5,168 nt of DNA. Origin: an uncultured Alkalilimnicola sp. Lineage in GTDB: Bacteria; Pseudomonadota; Gammaproteobacteria; Nitrococcales; AK92. The notes under the pieces were generated by a model. The model had not been told where the DNA came from. It worked only from the letters and a program-made list of their open reading frames with translations, and made no database searches. The stretch covers positions 1 through 5,168 of the forward strand of contig CALGAN010000011.1 of the NCBI GenBank assembly GCA_937951875.1. Reading direction: 5' to 3'. Of the stretch, positions 1 through 5,168 are shown in pieces. How positions within the stretch are numbered: the stretch's first letter is position 1; the number at the start of each line of letters is the position of its first letter. The translations under genes and the position numbers were made by a program.

Positions 1-75
1 TCTTTTTTTTTCAAGCAGAAGACGGCATACGAGATTGGTCAGTGACTGGAGTTCAGACGTGTGCTCTTCCGATCT
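1..75. other. Illumina P7 library adapter with poly-T (contaminant)
   Basis: Bases 12-35 match the Illumina P7 flow-cell oligo (it begins CAAGCAGAAGACGGCATACG). Bases 36-41 (TGGTCA) are a six-base index, the reverse complement of TGACCA, which I recall as TruSeq/NEBNext index 4. Bases 42-75 match the read-2 adapter ending in GCTCTTCCGATCT. The T-run at 3-11 is what remains when a read runs past the adapter into poly-A and is then reverse-complemented. Genomic sequence therefore starts at base 76. Reading frames through this block give the typical adapter peptides (CALPI on plus, GRAHV on minus) and should not be annotated as protein. Confidence 0.98.
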
Positions 76-1251
76 GCCGCCGACGATGCGGCCGGATTGC
101 AGGAAATGCTCCAGCGGCACCGCCATGCCGGCCAGGATCAAGGGCAGCGTCAGGCCCATCAGCACATGGCCGAGGCGAGGAATCCAGCCGGCGGGGTCGG
201 CTGGATCCGGCTGATAGCCGAGATAGGCCAGCGCCGCCTGCGTCAGCGCCAGCAGCACCAGCAGGACGCCGCTGCTCCACGCCAGACGGCGGCGCTGAAC
301 GCCGGCCAGATCGGCCATGCGGTCGAACAGGCGTGTCAGCCCGGTCAGTTCGGTCAGCGCCAGCCCCAGCGCCAGCTGCAGGGTCACCAGGAAGGTCGCG
401 CCCACCGCAGCGCCGGATTCGCTCAAGCCTTGCAGCAGGGTCAACGGCCCGACGATCAGGTGATAGTTGAGCACCGCGCCCATCCCGACCACCGCCAGCA
501 GCGCGCCCGCGGCGAGAAAGCCGACCGCGGTCGACGCTTGCAGCGCGCGCAGCCGCCGCTCGTCGCGCTGGCACAGTTGCTCGTAGCGCGCCAGCTGGCT
601 GTCGAGGACGCGGCCGCGCTCCTCGATGCCGTCCATGGACCGGCGCAGCTTGTCCAGGGTCGTCTCCAGCCGGCGCAGATAGGGTTGCAGGCGCGCCATG
701 CTGGCGTGGCGACGCTGGCTGGCCGAGCGGTATTCGAGCAGGGCGTCGTGGCAGGCGTTGCGCAGGGTGGTGTGGATGTCAGCGAGGATCTTGGCCAGGG
801 CCGGATCGCCCTTGGCGTCGATCGCGGCCACCGCCTCGATCACCGCCAGCCACTGCGGCGGGGCGGGTGGCTCTTCGGCGGCGTGGCGATAGTCCTCGTC
901 GGCGCGGCCGATCTGCTCGCTGAGCAGGCGGTGCAGGCCGGGGTAGGCGGCCAGCTCGCGCCGGATCAAATCGTCGACGCGGCGGAACTCTCGCTCGATC
1001 GCCCGCTCGGCGCGCTCTTCGGCCACGGTCAGCAGGACCTCGTGGGTACGCCGTCGCAGCCGCTCGGCTTCGTGCGTCAGCAGCCGCGCCGCGGTGCGCA
1101 GCAGGCGCGCTAGGTCCGCGGTCAGGACGTCGAGCAGGCCGTGGACGTGGCGACGGGCGAGGTACAGCGCCACGATGACGATCGTCAGCCACACCAGCGC
1201 CGACAGGAGCGGGATATCCGACCAGAAACCCAGCAGGTTCGGTTCGGTCAT
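76..1251 (-). CDS. Unrecognised multi-pass membrane protein with long charged helical regions, C-terminus missing
   Basis: The minus-strand frame opens with ATG at 1251-1249 (MTEPNLLGFW) and stays open for 392 codons to the adapter, so the 3' end is missing. A Shine-Dalgarno-like TAAGGA lies about 6 bases upstream and supports the start. By eye there is a transmembrane segment at residues ~13-31, then a charged Arg/Glu/Ala-rich helical stretch (~40-125), a short Pro-rich break (~128-133), and a second charged helical region (~178-238) that may form coiled coil. Four more hydrophobic segments follow at ~241-263, ~281-300, ~325-345 and ~361-380. This suggests an inner-membrane protein with a large soluble domain between TM1 and TM2. 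I recognise no enzyme motif or family. Codon periodicity (GC-rich third positions, Leu CTG, Ala GCG/GCC) supports real coding over the opposite-strand frames. It diverges from the glycosyltransferase gene, which says little about its role. Confidence 0.8.
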
Positions 1252-1272
1252 GGCGATTCCTTACTTGTTGTT

Positions 1273-1288
1273 CGTCCCCTGAGGGACG
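1273..1288 (-). promoter_or_regulatory. Hairpin in the 5' leader of the membrane protein gene
   Basis: A perfect 6-bp inverted repeat (CGTCCC / GGGACG) with a 4-base loop lies 21 bases upstream of the ATG at 1251, just before the ribosome binding site. It is not followed by a T-run on either strand, so it is not a standard intrinsic terminator. It could affect leader stability or translation, or be chance. Confidence 0.3.
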
Positions 1289-1311
1289 CTTCTTCCAAAT
1301 TCCCCTGTCGC

Positions 1312-1340
1312 GGTATAGCCCAGCGAAGGCGGAGGGTAAA
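1312..1340 (-). promoter_or_regulatory. Candidate sigma-70 promoter for the membrane protein gene
   Basis: On the minus strand a -35-like TTTACC (1340-1335) is separated by 17 bases from a -10-like TATACC (1317-1312). Each hexamer matches the consensus at 4 of 6 positions with ideal spacing. Transcription would start near 1305, giving a leader of about 54 bases that contains the hairpin. Identified by eye only. Confidence 0.4.
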
Positions 1341-1408
1341 GCAACTATGTCGGATTTTTCCTAGGCGGGGCTAATCCACAGGGTGGGTGTGGTCATGCGC
1401 GGCGGCGG

Positions 1409-1436
1409 TTGGAACAGGCCGATGTTGTGCTAGCGT
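1409..1436 (+). promoter_or_regulatory. Weak candidate promoter for the glycosyltransferase gene
   Basis: TTGGAA (1409-1414, 4/6 match to the -35 consensus) is followed after 16 bases by TAGCGT (1431-1436, 3/6 match to the -10 consensus). The position, about 100 bases before the GTG start, is reasonable, but the match is weak and unsupported by other evidence. Confidence 0.25.
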
Positions 1437-1525
1437 GACCGAAATCGCCGGTTGTTCCGTTGCAGCGGCGAGGGAGGCTGCTTCTCGGGGCATGGGGCGA
1501 TGAGGGACCGTCGAGATGGTGCAGC

Positions 1526-1531
1526 AGGGAG
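1526..1531 (+). promoter_or_regulatory. Ribosome binding site deciding the GTG start at 1541
   Basis: AGGGAG lies 9 bases before the GTG. It favours this start over the in-frame TTG at 1460, which has no comparable site and would add a tail absent from the family. Confidence 0.5.
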
Positions 1532-1540
1532 CGCGAAAGG

Positions 1541-2566
1541 GTGAGGATTCTGATCGTCACCGACGCATGGATGCCGCAGGTCAACGGTGTGGTGACCACG
1601 CTGTCGCGGGTGGGGCGGGCGCTAGTCGAGGACGGCCACGAGGTGCTGTTCATCGCTCCCGACCGGTTCCGCACCGTGCCGTGCCCGACCTACCCGGAAA
1701 TCCGCCTGGCGCTGTGGCCGCGCCGCCGTTTCGAGCGGCTGGTGCGGGCGTTTCGCCCCGACGCCATCCACGTCGCCACCGAAGGGCCGCTGGGCCACGC
1801 GGCGCGCCGCTACTGCCTGCGCCATGGTCTGCCGTTCACCAGCGCCTATCACACGCAGTTCCCGCAGTATCTGCGCCTGCGCTTTCCGATACCGCTCGCG
1901 GTGAGCCACGGCTATCTGCGCCGTTTCCACCGGCCGGCGGCGCGCACCCTGGTGCCCACCGAGAGCGTGCGCCGGGAGCTGGTCGCGCGCGGCTATGAGC
2001 ACGTGGTGCTGTGGAGCCGCGGGGTGGACAGCGAGCTGTTCCATCCGCGGCCGAAGGACTTCCTGCGGGCGCCGCGGCCGGTGGCGATGTACGTCGGCCG
2101 GGTGGCGGTCGAGAAGAACCTCGACGCCTTCCTGGCGCTGGACTTGCCCGGCAGCAAGTACGTGGTCGGGCAGGGGCCGGATCTGGAGATGCTGCGGCGC
2201 AAGTATCCGCAGGCGCGCTTCGTCGGTGCCAAGTTCGGCGAAGAGCTGGCGGCTTATCTCGCCGCCGCCGACGTGTTCGTCTTTCCCAGCCGCACCGACA
2301 CCTTCGGCCTGACCATGCTCGAGGCTATGGCCAGCGGTGTGCCGGTGGCCGCCTATCCGGTGACCGGCCCCAAGGACGTGGTGCGCCACGGCGAAACCGG
2401 CATTCTCGACGAGGACTTGCGGGCGGCGGTGTTGCGGGCGCTGGAGCTCGATCCGGCCCGCTGCGTGGCCTACGCCCGCCGCTACACCTGGCAGGCCTGC
2501 GCCCGCCAGCTGCTGGGCTATCTGGCGCCGTTCCATGCCGCGCCGCTGTCGGTCGCCGCCGGCTGA
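1541..2566 (+). CDS. GT4-family glycosyltransferase (GT-B fold)
   Basis: A 341-residue retaining glycosyltransferase of the GT4 / 'glycosyl transferases group 1' type, probably moving a sugar from a nucleotide-sugar donor onto a lipid or envelope glycan; donor and acceptor cannot be read from sequence. The N-terminal half starts with the acceptor-side Rossmann strand RILIVTDAW and the glycine loop PQVNGVV (residues 12-18). The C-terminal half has the donor-site motif VGRVAVEKN (185-193, with R187 and K192) and DTFGLTMLEAMASG (253-266), the family's E-x7-E signature in D-x7-E form (D253, E261). Sequence order resembles the MgtA/SqdX-like subgroup, whose members glycosylate membrane lipids, but this is only similarity by eye. 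GTG at 1541 is chosen because family members begin right at this strand and AGGGAG lies at 1526-1531; a TTG at 1460 would add 27 unlikely residues. Length is slightly short but both halves are complete. It may be co-transcribed with the downstream SDR. Confidence 0.92.
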   Translation: MRILIVTDAWMPQVNGVVTTLSRVGRALVEDGHEVLFIAPDRFRTVPCPTYPEIRLALWPRRRFERLVRAFRPDAIHVATEGPLGHAARRYCLRHGLPFTSAYHTQFPQYLRLRFPIPLAVSHGYLRRFHRPAARTLVPTESVRRELVARGYEHVVLWSRGVDSELFHPRPKDFLRAPRPVAMYVGRVAVEKNLDAFLALDLPGSKYVVGQGPDLEMLRRKYPQARFVGAKFGEELAAYLAAADVFVFPSRTDTFGLTMLEAMASGVPVAAYPVTGPKDVVRHGETGILDEDLRAAVLRALELDPARCVAYARRYTWQACARQLLGYLAPFHAAPLSVAAG

Positions 2567-2623
2567 TTGTCATCACCGCGATGCGCCCCCACTACCGTGC
2601 GGTCGCAGCAGAGTTTCGGCGGC

Positions 2624-2628
2624 GGAGG
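2624..2628 (+). promoter_or_regulatory. Strong ribosome binding site deciding the SDR start
   Basis: GGAGG lies 5 bases before the ATG at 2634. It selects this start over the in-frame ATG at 2535, which would overlap the end of the glycosyltransferase gene, and over the internal ATG at 2712. Confidence 0.75.
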
Positions 2629-2633
2629 CCGGG

Positions 2634-3506
2634 ATGGAGCAGCGTTATCACGACCAGCAGAGCAAGCGTCCGCCCCAGCGCCAGAGCCGGCAGCCGGGCC
2701 GCGAGGCCACGATGCGGCCACAGCCGATCTACATCCGCGACGACTATCGCGGCAGCGGCAAGTTGGCCGGGCGCGCGGCCCTGATCACCGGCGGCGACAG
2801 CGGCATCGGCCGCGCCGTCGCCGTGCATTTCGCGCGCGAGGGCGCGGACGTCGCCATCGTCTACCTGGACGAGCATGAGGACGCTCGGGAAACCGAGCGG
2901 CTGGTGACGCACGAAGGCCGCCGTTGCCTGCTGATCAGCGGCGACGTCGGCGACCCGGATTTCTGCCGGCACGCGGTGCGTACCGCCGCCGCGCACTTCG
3001 GACGGCTCGACGTCCTCGTGAACAACGCCGCCGAGCAGCATCCCCGCGCCGATATCGAGGACATTTCCCTGGAGCAGCTGCGGCGCACCTTCAGCACCAA
3101 CTTCTTCGCGTATTTCGTCTTCGCCCAGGCGGCCCTGGAGTATCTGGACGAAGGGAGCGCCATCATCAACACCACCTCCGTCACCGCCTACCGCGGCAGC
3201 AGTCATCTGCTCGACTATTCCGCCACCAAGGGGGCCATCGTGGCCTTCACCCGCTCGCTGGCGATGATGCTGGTGGAGCGCGGCATACGGGTGAACGGGG
3301 TGGCGCCGGGACCGATCTGGACGCCGCTGATCCCGGCCACCTTCGACGCCGAGCGCGTGCGGGATTTCGGCGCCGACACGCCGATGGGGCGGGCCGGACA
3401 GCCGGCGGAGGTAGCCCCGGCCTATGTGTTCCTCGCGTCCGAGGACGCTTCGTACATGACCGGTCAGATACTGCACCCGAACGGCGGCGATTTCATCGAA
3501 AGCTGA
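2634..3506 (+). CDS. Short-chain dehydrogenase/reductase, YghA-like
   Basis: A 290-residue NAD(P)-dependent oxidoreductase of the classical SDR fold, in the subgroup containing E. coli YghA and Bacillus general-stress SDRs (about 290 residues), often annotated as glucose 1-dehydrogenase-like or aldehyde reductase. The family trademark is a polar N-terminal extension (here ~1-45, rich in Gln/Arg, with QPIYIRDDYRGSGKL) before the core. Core motifs in order: cofactor loop TGGDSGIG (52-59), NNAAEQ (130-135), catalytic Ser182 in NTTSVTAY, Tyr195 and Lys199 in YSATK, then VNGVAPGPIWTPL and the C-terminal YMTGQILHPNGGDF. All catalytic residues are present, so it should be active; the substrate is unknown. 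It lies 67 bases after the glycosyltransferase on the same strand, possibly in one operon. No signal peptide, so cytosolic. Start chosen by a GGAGG site 5 bases upstream. Confidence 0.95.
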   Translation: MEQRYHDQQSKRPPQRQSRQPGREATMRPQPIYIRDDYRGSGKLAGRAALITGGDSGIGRAVAVHFAREGADVAIVYLDEHEDARETERLVTHEGRRCLLISGDVGDPDFCRHAVRTAAAHFGRLDVLVNNAAEQHPRADIEDISLEQLRRTFSTNFFAYFVFAQAALEYLDEGSAIINTTSVTAYRGSSHLLDYSATKGAIVAFTRSLAMMLVERGIRVNGVAPGPIWTPLIPATFDAERVRDFGADTPMGRAGQPAEVAPAYVFLASEDASYMTGQILHPNGGDFIES

Positions 3507-3530
3507 TTGCAGTTAGTGGGAATCCTGCAC

Positions 3531-3536
3531 TTGACA
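3531..3536 (+). promoter_or_regulatory. Perfect -35 hexamer ahead of the diguanylate cyclase gene
   Basis: TTGACA is an exact -35 consensus in the 136-base gap after the SDR gene. At 16-18 bases downstream (around AAGCTA, 3554-3559) no good -10 match appears, so a promoter here is only possible. The gap itself suggests the cyclase is transcribed separately. Nothing else was recognised between 3507 and 3642. Confidence 0.2.
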
Positions 3537-3642
3537 GGTGGCTCAGGTCGGCCAAGCTAAGAGGTCGGGCGGCGCTCGCTGAGGGTCTTGACGCCACTGC
3601 CCTATTCGGATTCGAACCGTTCATGCCAAGGCCTCATGCCCG

Positions 3643-4575
3643 ATGATCCAGCCCCCGGACGATAGCAGCGAAGCGCAGAGCGCCAGCGTCAGCCCAGAAC
3701 AGTACCGAAGCTTGTGCACGATCCTCGATAGCGTCGACGCCGCTATCTACGTGGCGTGCATGGAGACCTACGAGCTGCTGTTCGTCAACGCCTACTGCCG
3801 AGCCCACTGGGGCGAGCCGAACGGACGGCGCTGCTGGGAGGTGTTGCAGTCCGGGCAATCCGGTCCTTGTTCATTCTGCACCAACGACAAGCTGGTGGAC
3901 GCGAACGGCGAGCCCACCGGCACCTATGTCTGGGAGTTCCAGAACTCCGCCACCGGCCGCTGGTTCCAATGCCGTGATCAGGCCATCCGTTGGTCGGACG
4001 GACGGCTGGTGCGGCTGGAGATCGCCACCGATATCACCGAGCGCAAGCAGATCGAGCAGGAGCTGCAGGCGGCCAAGGAGAAGGCGGAGCGGTTGGCCCG
4101 CACCGACGAACTTACCGGGCTGGACAATCGGCGCGCGTTCTTCGACCGGGGGCAGCAGGTTTTTCGGCAAGCGCGCCGCAGCGGGCGGCCGGTGGCGGTG
4201 ATCATGCTGGACGTCGACCGCTTCAAAGGCATCAACGACGGCCACGGCCACGCCGCCGGCGACGTGCTGCTCAAGGCGCTGGCTGACAGTGTCCGGACGC
4301 TGGTGCGCGAGGCCGACATCCTGGCGCGGCTAGGCGGCGAGGAGTTTGCGCTGATCCTGCCCGAGACCGGGCTGGAGCAGGCACTGGCGGTGGCCGAACG
4401 CATCGAAGCGGGCGGCGTCGGGGTCAACGTCAACGACGTCTCGGAGCTGCAAGCGCCGTTCGGCGGCTGGAAGCAGTCCGGTCTCGGGCGGGAACTCGGC
4501 CCGGAGGGATTGCACGCCTATCTGGAGGTGCGGCACACCAAGGTGCGCCGCCCGGCCCTGGAGGTGGAACGTTGA
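3643..4575 (+). CDS. PAS-GGDEF diguanylate cyclase joined in frame to an aldehyde dehydrogenase tail (probable chimera)
   Basis: The open frame encodes 310 residues. Residues ~20-135 are a PAS sensor domain with a cysteine cluster (C64, C76, C79, in the pattern C-x11-C-x2-C, plus C52), ending in the usual DITERK linker and a short helix (~134-152). A GGDEF domain starts at RTDELTGLDNRRAF (153-166). It has the metal/GTP residues D190 and N198 (MLDVDRFKGIND), the inhibitory site R222-E-A-D225, and the signature GGEEF (231-235), so it should make cyclic di-GMP from two GTP. At about residues 253-257 the GGDEF sequence stops, and what follows (PFGGWKQSGLGRELGPEG, 272-289) is an aldehyde dehydrogenase C-terminus. 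The cyclase's last ~55-60 residues, including the expected SIGVA-like strand and final helix, are missing, so the product as written would not fold as either enzyme. The ATG at 3643 has only a weak AAGG 11 bases upstream. The cyclase part ends near 4405. Confidence 0.85.
   Translation: MIQPPDDSSEAQSASVSPEQYRSLCTILDSVDAAIYVACMETYELLFVNAYCRAHWGEPNGRRCWEVLQSGQSGPCSFCTNDKLVDANGEPTGTYVWEFQNSATGRWFQCRDQAIRWSDGRLVRLEIATDITERKQIEQELQAAKEKAERLARTDELTGLDNRRAFFDRGQQVFRQARRSGRPVAVIMLDVDRFKGINDGHGHAAGDVLLKALADSVRTLVREADILARLGGEEFALILPETGLEQALAVAERIEAGGVGVNVNDVSELQAPFGGWKQSGLGRELGPEGLHAYLEVRHTKVRRPALEVER
4408..4575 (+). pseudogene. Aldehyde dehydrogenase, C-terminal fragment
   Basis: About 55 residues from GGVGVNVNDVSEL to the TGA match the end of an NAD(P)-dependent aldehyde dehydrogenase: the NVND strand near the active site, then PFGGWKQSGLGRELGPEG and the oligomerisation strand AYLEVRHTKV. 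The catalytic Cys and Glu and the cofactor domain lie upstream in the parent gene and are absent, so this fragment has no activity. It shares the frame of the preceding diguanylate cyclase only because of the junction near 4395-4412. It is followed by a CoA-transferase gene, a plausible catabolic neighbour. Confidence 0.88.
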
Positions 4576-4649
4576 GCGCACGACGATCCGGCACCCGGAT
4601 CACCGTGATCACCGAAGACGGCTACTCGCCCCGCATGGAGGGCACATGA
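4572..4649 (+). CDS. Possible 25-codon ORF linking the ALDH and CoA-transferase genes
   Basis: A TTG overlapping the aldehyde dehydrogenase stop (TTGA) opens a 25-codon frame (SARRSGTRITVITEDGYSPR...) whose TGA overlaps the ATG of the CoA-transferase (ATGA). Overlaps at both ends are typical of translationally coupled genes. No ribosome binding site or known family was recognised, and the region could simply be a 70-base spacer. Confidence 0.2.
   Translation: MSARRSGTRITVITEDGYSPRMEGT
4637..4642 (+). promoter_or_regulatory. Ribosome binding site of the CoA-transferase gene
   Basis: GGAGGG lies 3 bases before the ATG at 4646 and fixes that start; spacing is somewhat short, but the match to the anti-Shine-Dalgarno is strong. 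Confidence 0.6.
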
Positions 4650-5168
4650 CCCGACCGGCACCGCTGGACGGCGTGCTGGTGGCCGACTTCAGCCGCATCC
4701 TCGCCGGCCCGCTGACCACCGTGATGCCGGCCGACCTCGGTGCCGAGGTGATCAAGGTCGAACGTCCGGGAACCGGTGACGAGACGCGCGCGTGGGGTCC
4801 GCCGTGGACCGAGGAGACGAGCACGTACTTCGAGTGCGCCAACCGGTCGAAGAAGTCAATCACCCTCGATCTGCAGGACCCGCACGACCTCGCCGCCGCG
4901 CGCGAGCTCGCCGCTCGCAGCGGACATGCTGGTGGAGAGCTTCAAACCCGGGACCATGGCCCGGTTCGGACCCGACGGTGCGGCGCACCAACCCGGGCGT
5001 GGTGTACTGCTCGATCTCGGACTTCGGCTCCGGCCCGGGAGCCGACCTGCCCGGGTACAACGTCCTCGTGCAGGCCGTCGGGGGTCTGATGAGCATCACC
5101 GGGCAGGCTGGTGGGCCGCCCACCAAGGTCGGCGTCGCCCTGGTCGACGTGCTGACCTCCAAGGACCC
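4646..5168 (+). pseudogene. CaiB/BaiF family III CoA-transferase, 5' part, two frameshifts
   Basis: Family III CoA-transferases move CoA between carboxylic acids in fatty-acid, carnitine, oxalate or aromatic catabolism. The N-terminus is clear: LVADFSRILAGPLTTVMPADLGAEVIKVERPG, then GDETRAWGPPW and NRSKKSITLDLQDP. The frame from 4646 fails near 4919; homology continues in the next frame from 4920 (ADMLVESFKPGTMARFGPDG), then fails near 4980-4984 and resumes in the third frame (RTNPGVVYCSISDFGSGPG ... GGLMSITGQAGGPPTKVGVALVDVL) to the window end. Each break fits the loss of two bases or the gain of one. The Asp at 5146-5148 (VALVD) is, from memory of the family, near or at the catalytic Asp position. 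More than half the gene (usual length about 400 residues) lies outside the window. Since all three segments stay conserved, sequencing error or very recent decay is more likely than an old pseudogene. Confidence 0.9.

Larger units (their letters stand above)
1252..1540. other. Divergent intergenic region
   Basis: These 289 bases separate the minus-strand membrane protein from the plus-strand glycosyltransferase. The centre (about 1290-1380) is visibly less GC-rich than the flanking genes, as expected for a promoter region. It holds one promoter candidate for each gene and a short hairpin in the leader of the membrane protein gene. No conserved small gene was seen; the short frames here are not supported by a ribosome binding site together with plausible protein sequence. 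Confidence 0.6.

Noticed and set aside
42..574. Plus frame 42-470 and minus frame 53-574
   Set aside because: Both run through adapter sequence (peptides CALPI and GRAHV) and otherwise read Arg/Ala/Pro-rich shadow protein.
61..1113. Long plus-strand frame (350 codons) rich in Gln, Arg and Ala
   Set aside because: It starts inside the adapter, is low-complexity and basic, and is the antisense shadow of the minus-strand membrane protein, which has a ribosome site, membrane segments and normal codon periodicity.
1460..1540. Upstream TTG start extending the glycosyltransferase by 27 residues
   Set aside because: The extension is Arg/Gly-rich, absent from the family, and lacks a good ribosome site; GTG at 1541 fits better.
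1622..2536. Minus-strand frame of 304 codons opposite the glycosyltransferase
   Set aside because: His/Arg/Gln/Ala-rich shadow in high-GC DNA; the plus strand encodes a clear GT4 enzyme.
2535..2633. Upstream ATG for the SDR
   Set aside because: It would overlap the glycosyltransferase gene and lacks the strong GGAGG found before 2634.
2592..3476. Minus-strand frame of 294 codons opposite the SDR gene
   Set aside because: Shadow of a clear SDR with full catalytic motifs; no recognisable protein features.
3606..3620. tRNA T-arm-like GGTTCGAATCC on the minus strand, a possible tRNA or attachment-site remnant
   Set aside because: Only three stem pairs form, and no acceptor stem, anticodon arm or D-arm was found around it.
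3643..4575. A genuine new diguanylate cyclase-aldehyde dehydrogenase fusion enzyme
   Set aside because: Both partners are truncated inside their catalytic folds and the contig already carries library artefacts; a chimera is the simpler reading.

Overview
The window looks like an assembled, probably metagenomic, short-read contig of GC-rich bacterial DNA, and it is not one continuous natural sequence. Bases 1-75 are an Illumina library adapter preceded by a poly-T run. From about 76 to 4400 the gene content fits a GC-rich proteobacterium (a gamma- or betaproteobacterium is my guess; the sequence does not fix the taxon). From about 4400 to the end, the content and codon style suggest a different donor, perhaps an actinobacterium.

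Layout: (i) 76-1251, minus strand: the N-terminal 392 codons of an unrecognised membrane protein with long charged helical regions and about five transmembrane segments. It is open at the adapter and easy to miss because no stop codon lies inside the window. (ii) 1252-1540: a divergent intergenic region with weak promoter candidates in both directions and a leader hairpin. (iii) 1541-2566, plus: a GT4-type glycosyltransferase starting at GTG. (iv) 2634-3506, plus: a short-chain dehydrogenase of the YghA-like group with a complete catalytic set. (v) 3643-about 4405, plus: a PAS-GGDEF diguanylate cyclase with a cysteine cluster in the PAS domain. (vi) From about 4405 the same reading frame becomes the C-terminal tail of an aldehyde dehydrogenase, ending at 4575. 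(vii) 4646-5168: the N-terminal part of a CaiB/BaiF family III CoA-transferase, broken by two frameshifts and cut by the window end.

How the genes relate: the glycosyltransferase and the SDR are co-directional, 67 bases apart, and may be co-transcribed. The diguanylate cyclase follows after a 136-base gap and looks like a separate signalling unit. The aldehyde dehydrogenase tail and CoA-transferase make sense as a small catabolic operon (aldehyde oxidation and CoA transfer) from the second source. The GGDEF-ALDH fusion cuts both families inside their catalytic domains, so an assembly or library chimera explains it better than a new fusion protein. I see no RNA gene, CRISPR array or mobile element, and no convincing new system; the unrecognised membrane protein and the Cys-cluster PAS domain are the most interesting biology here.
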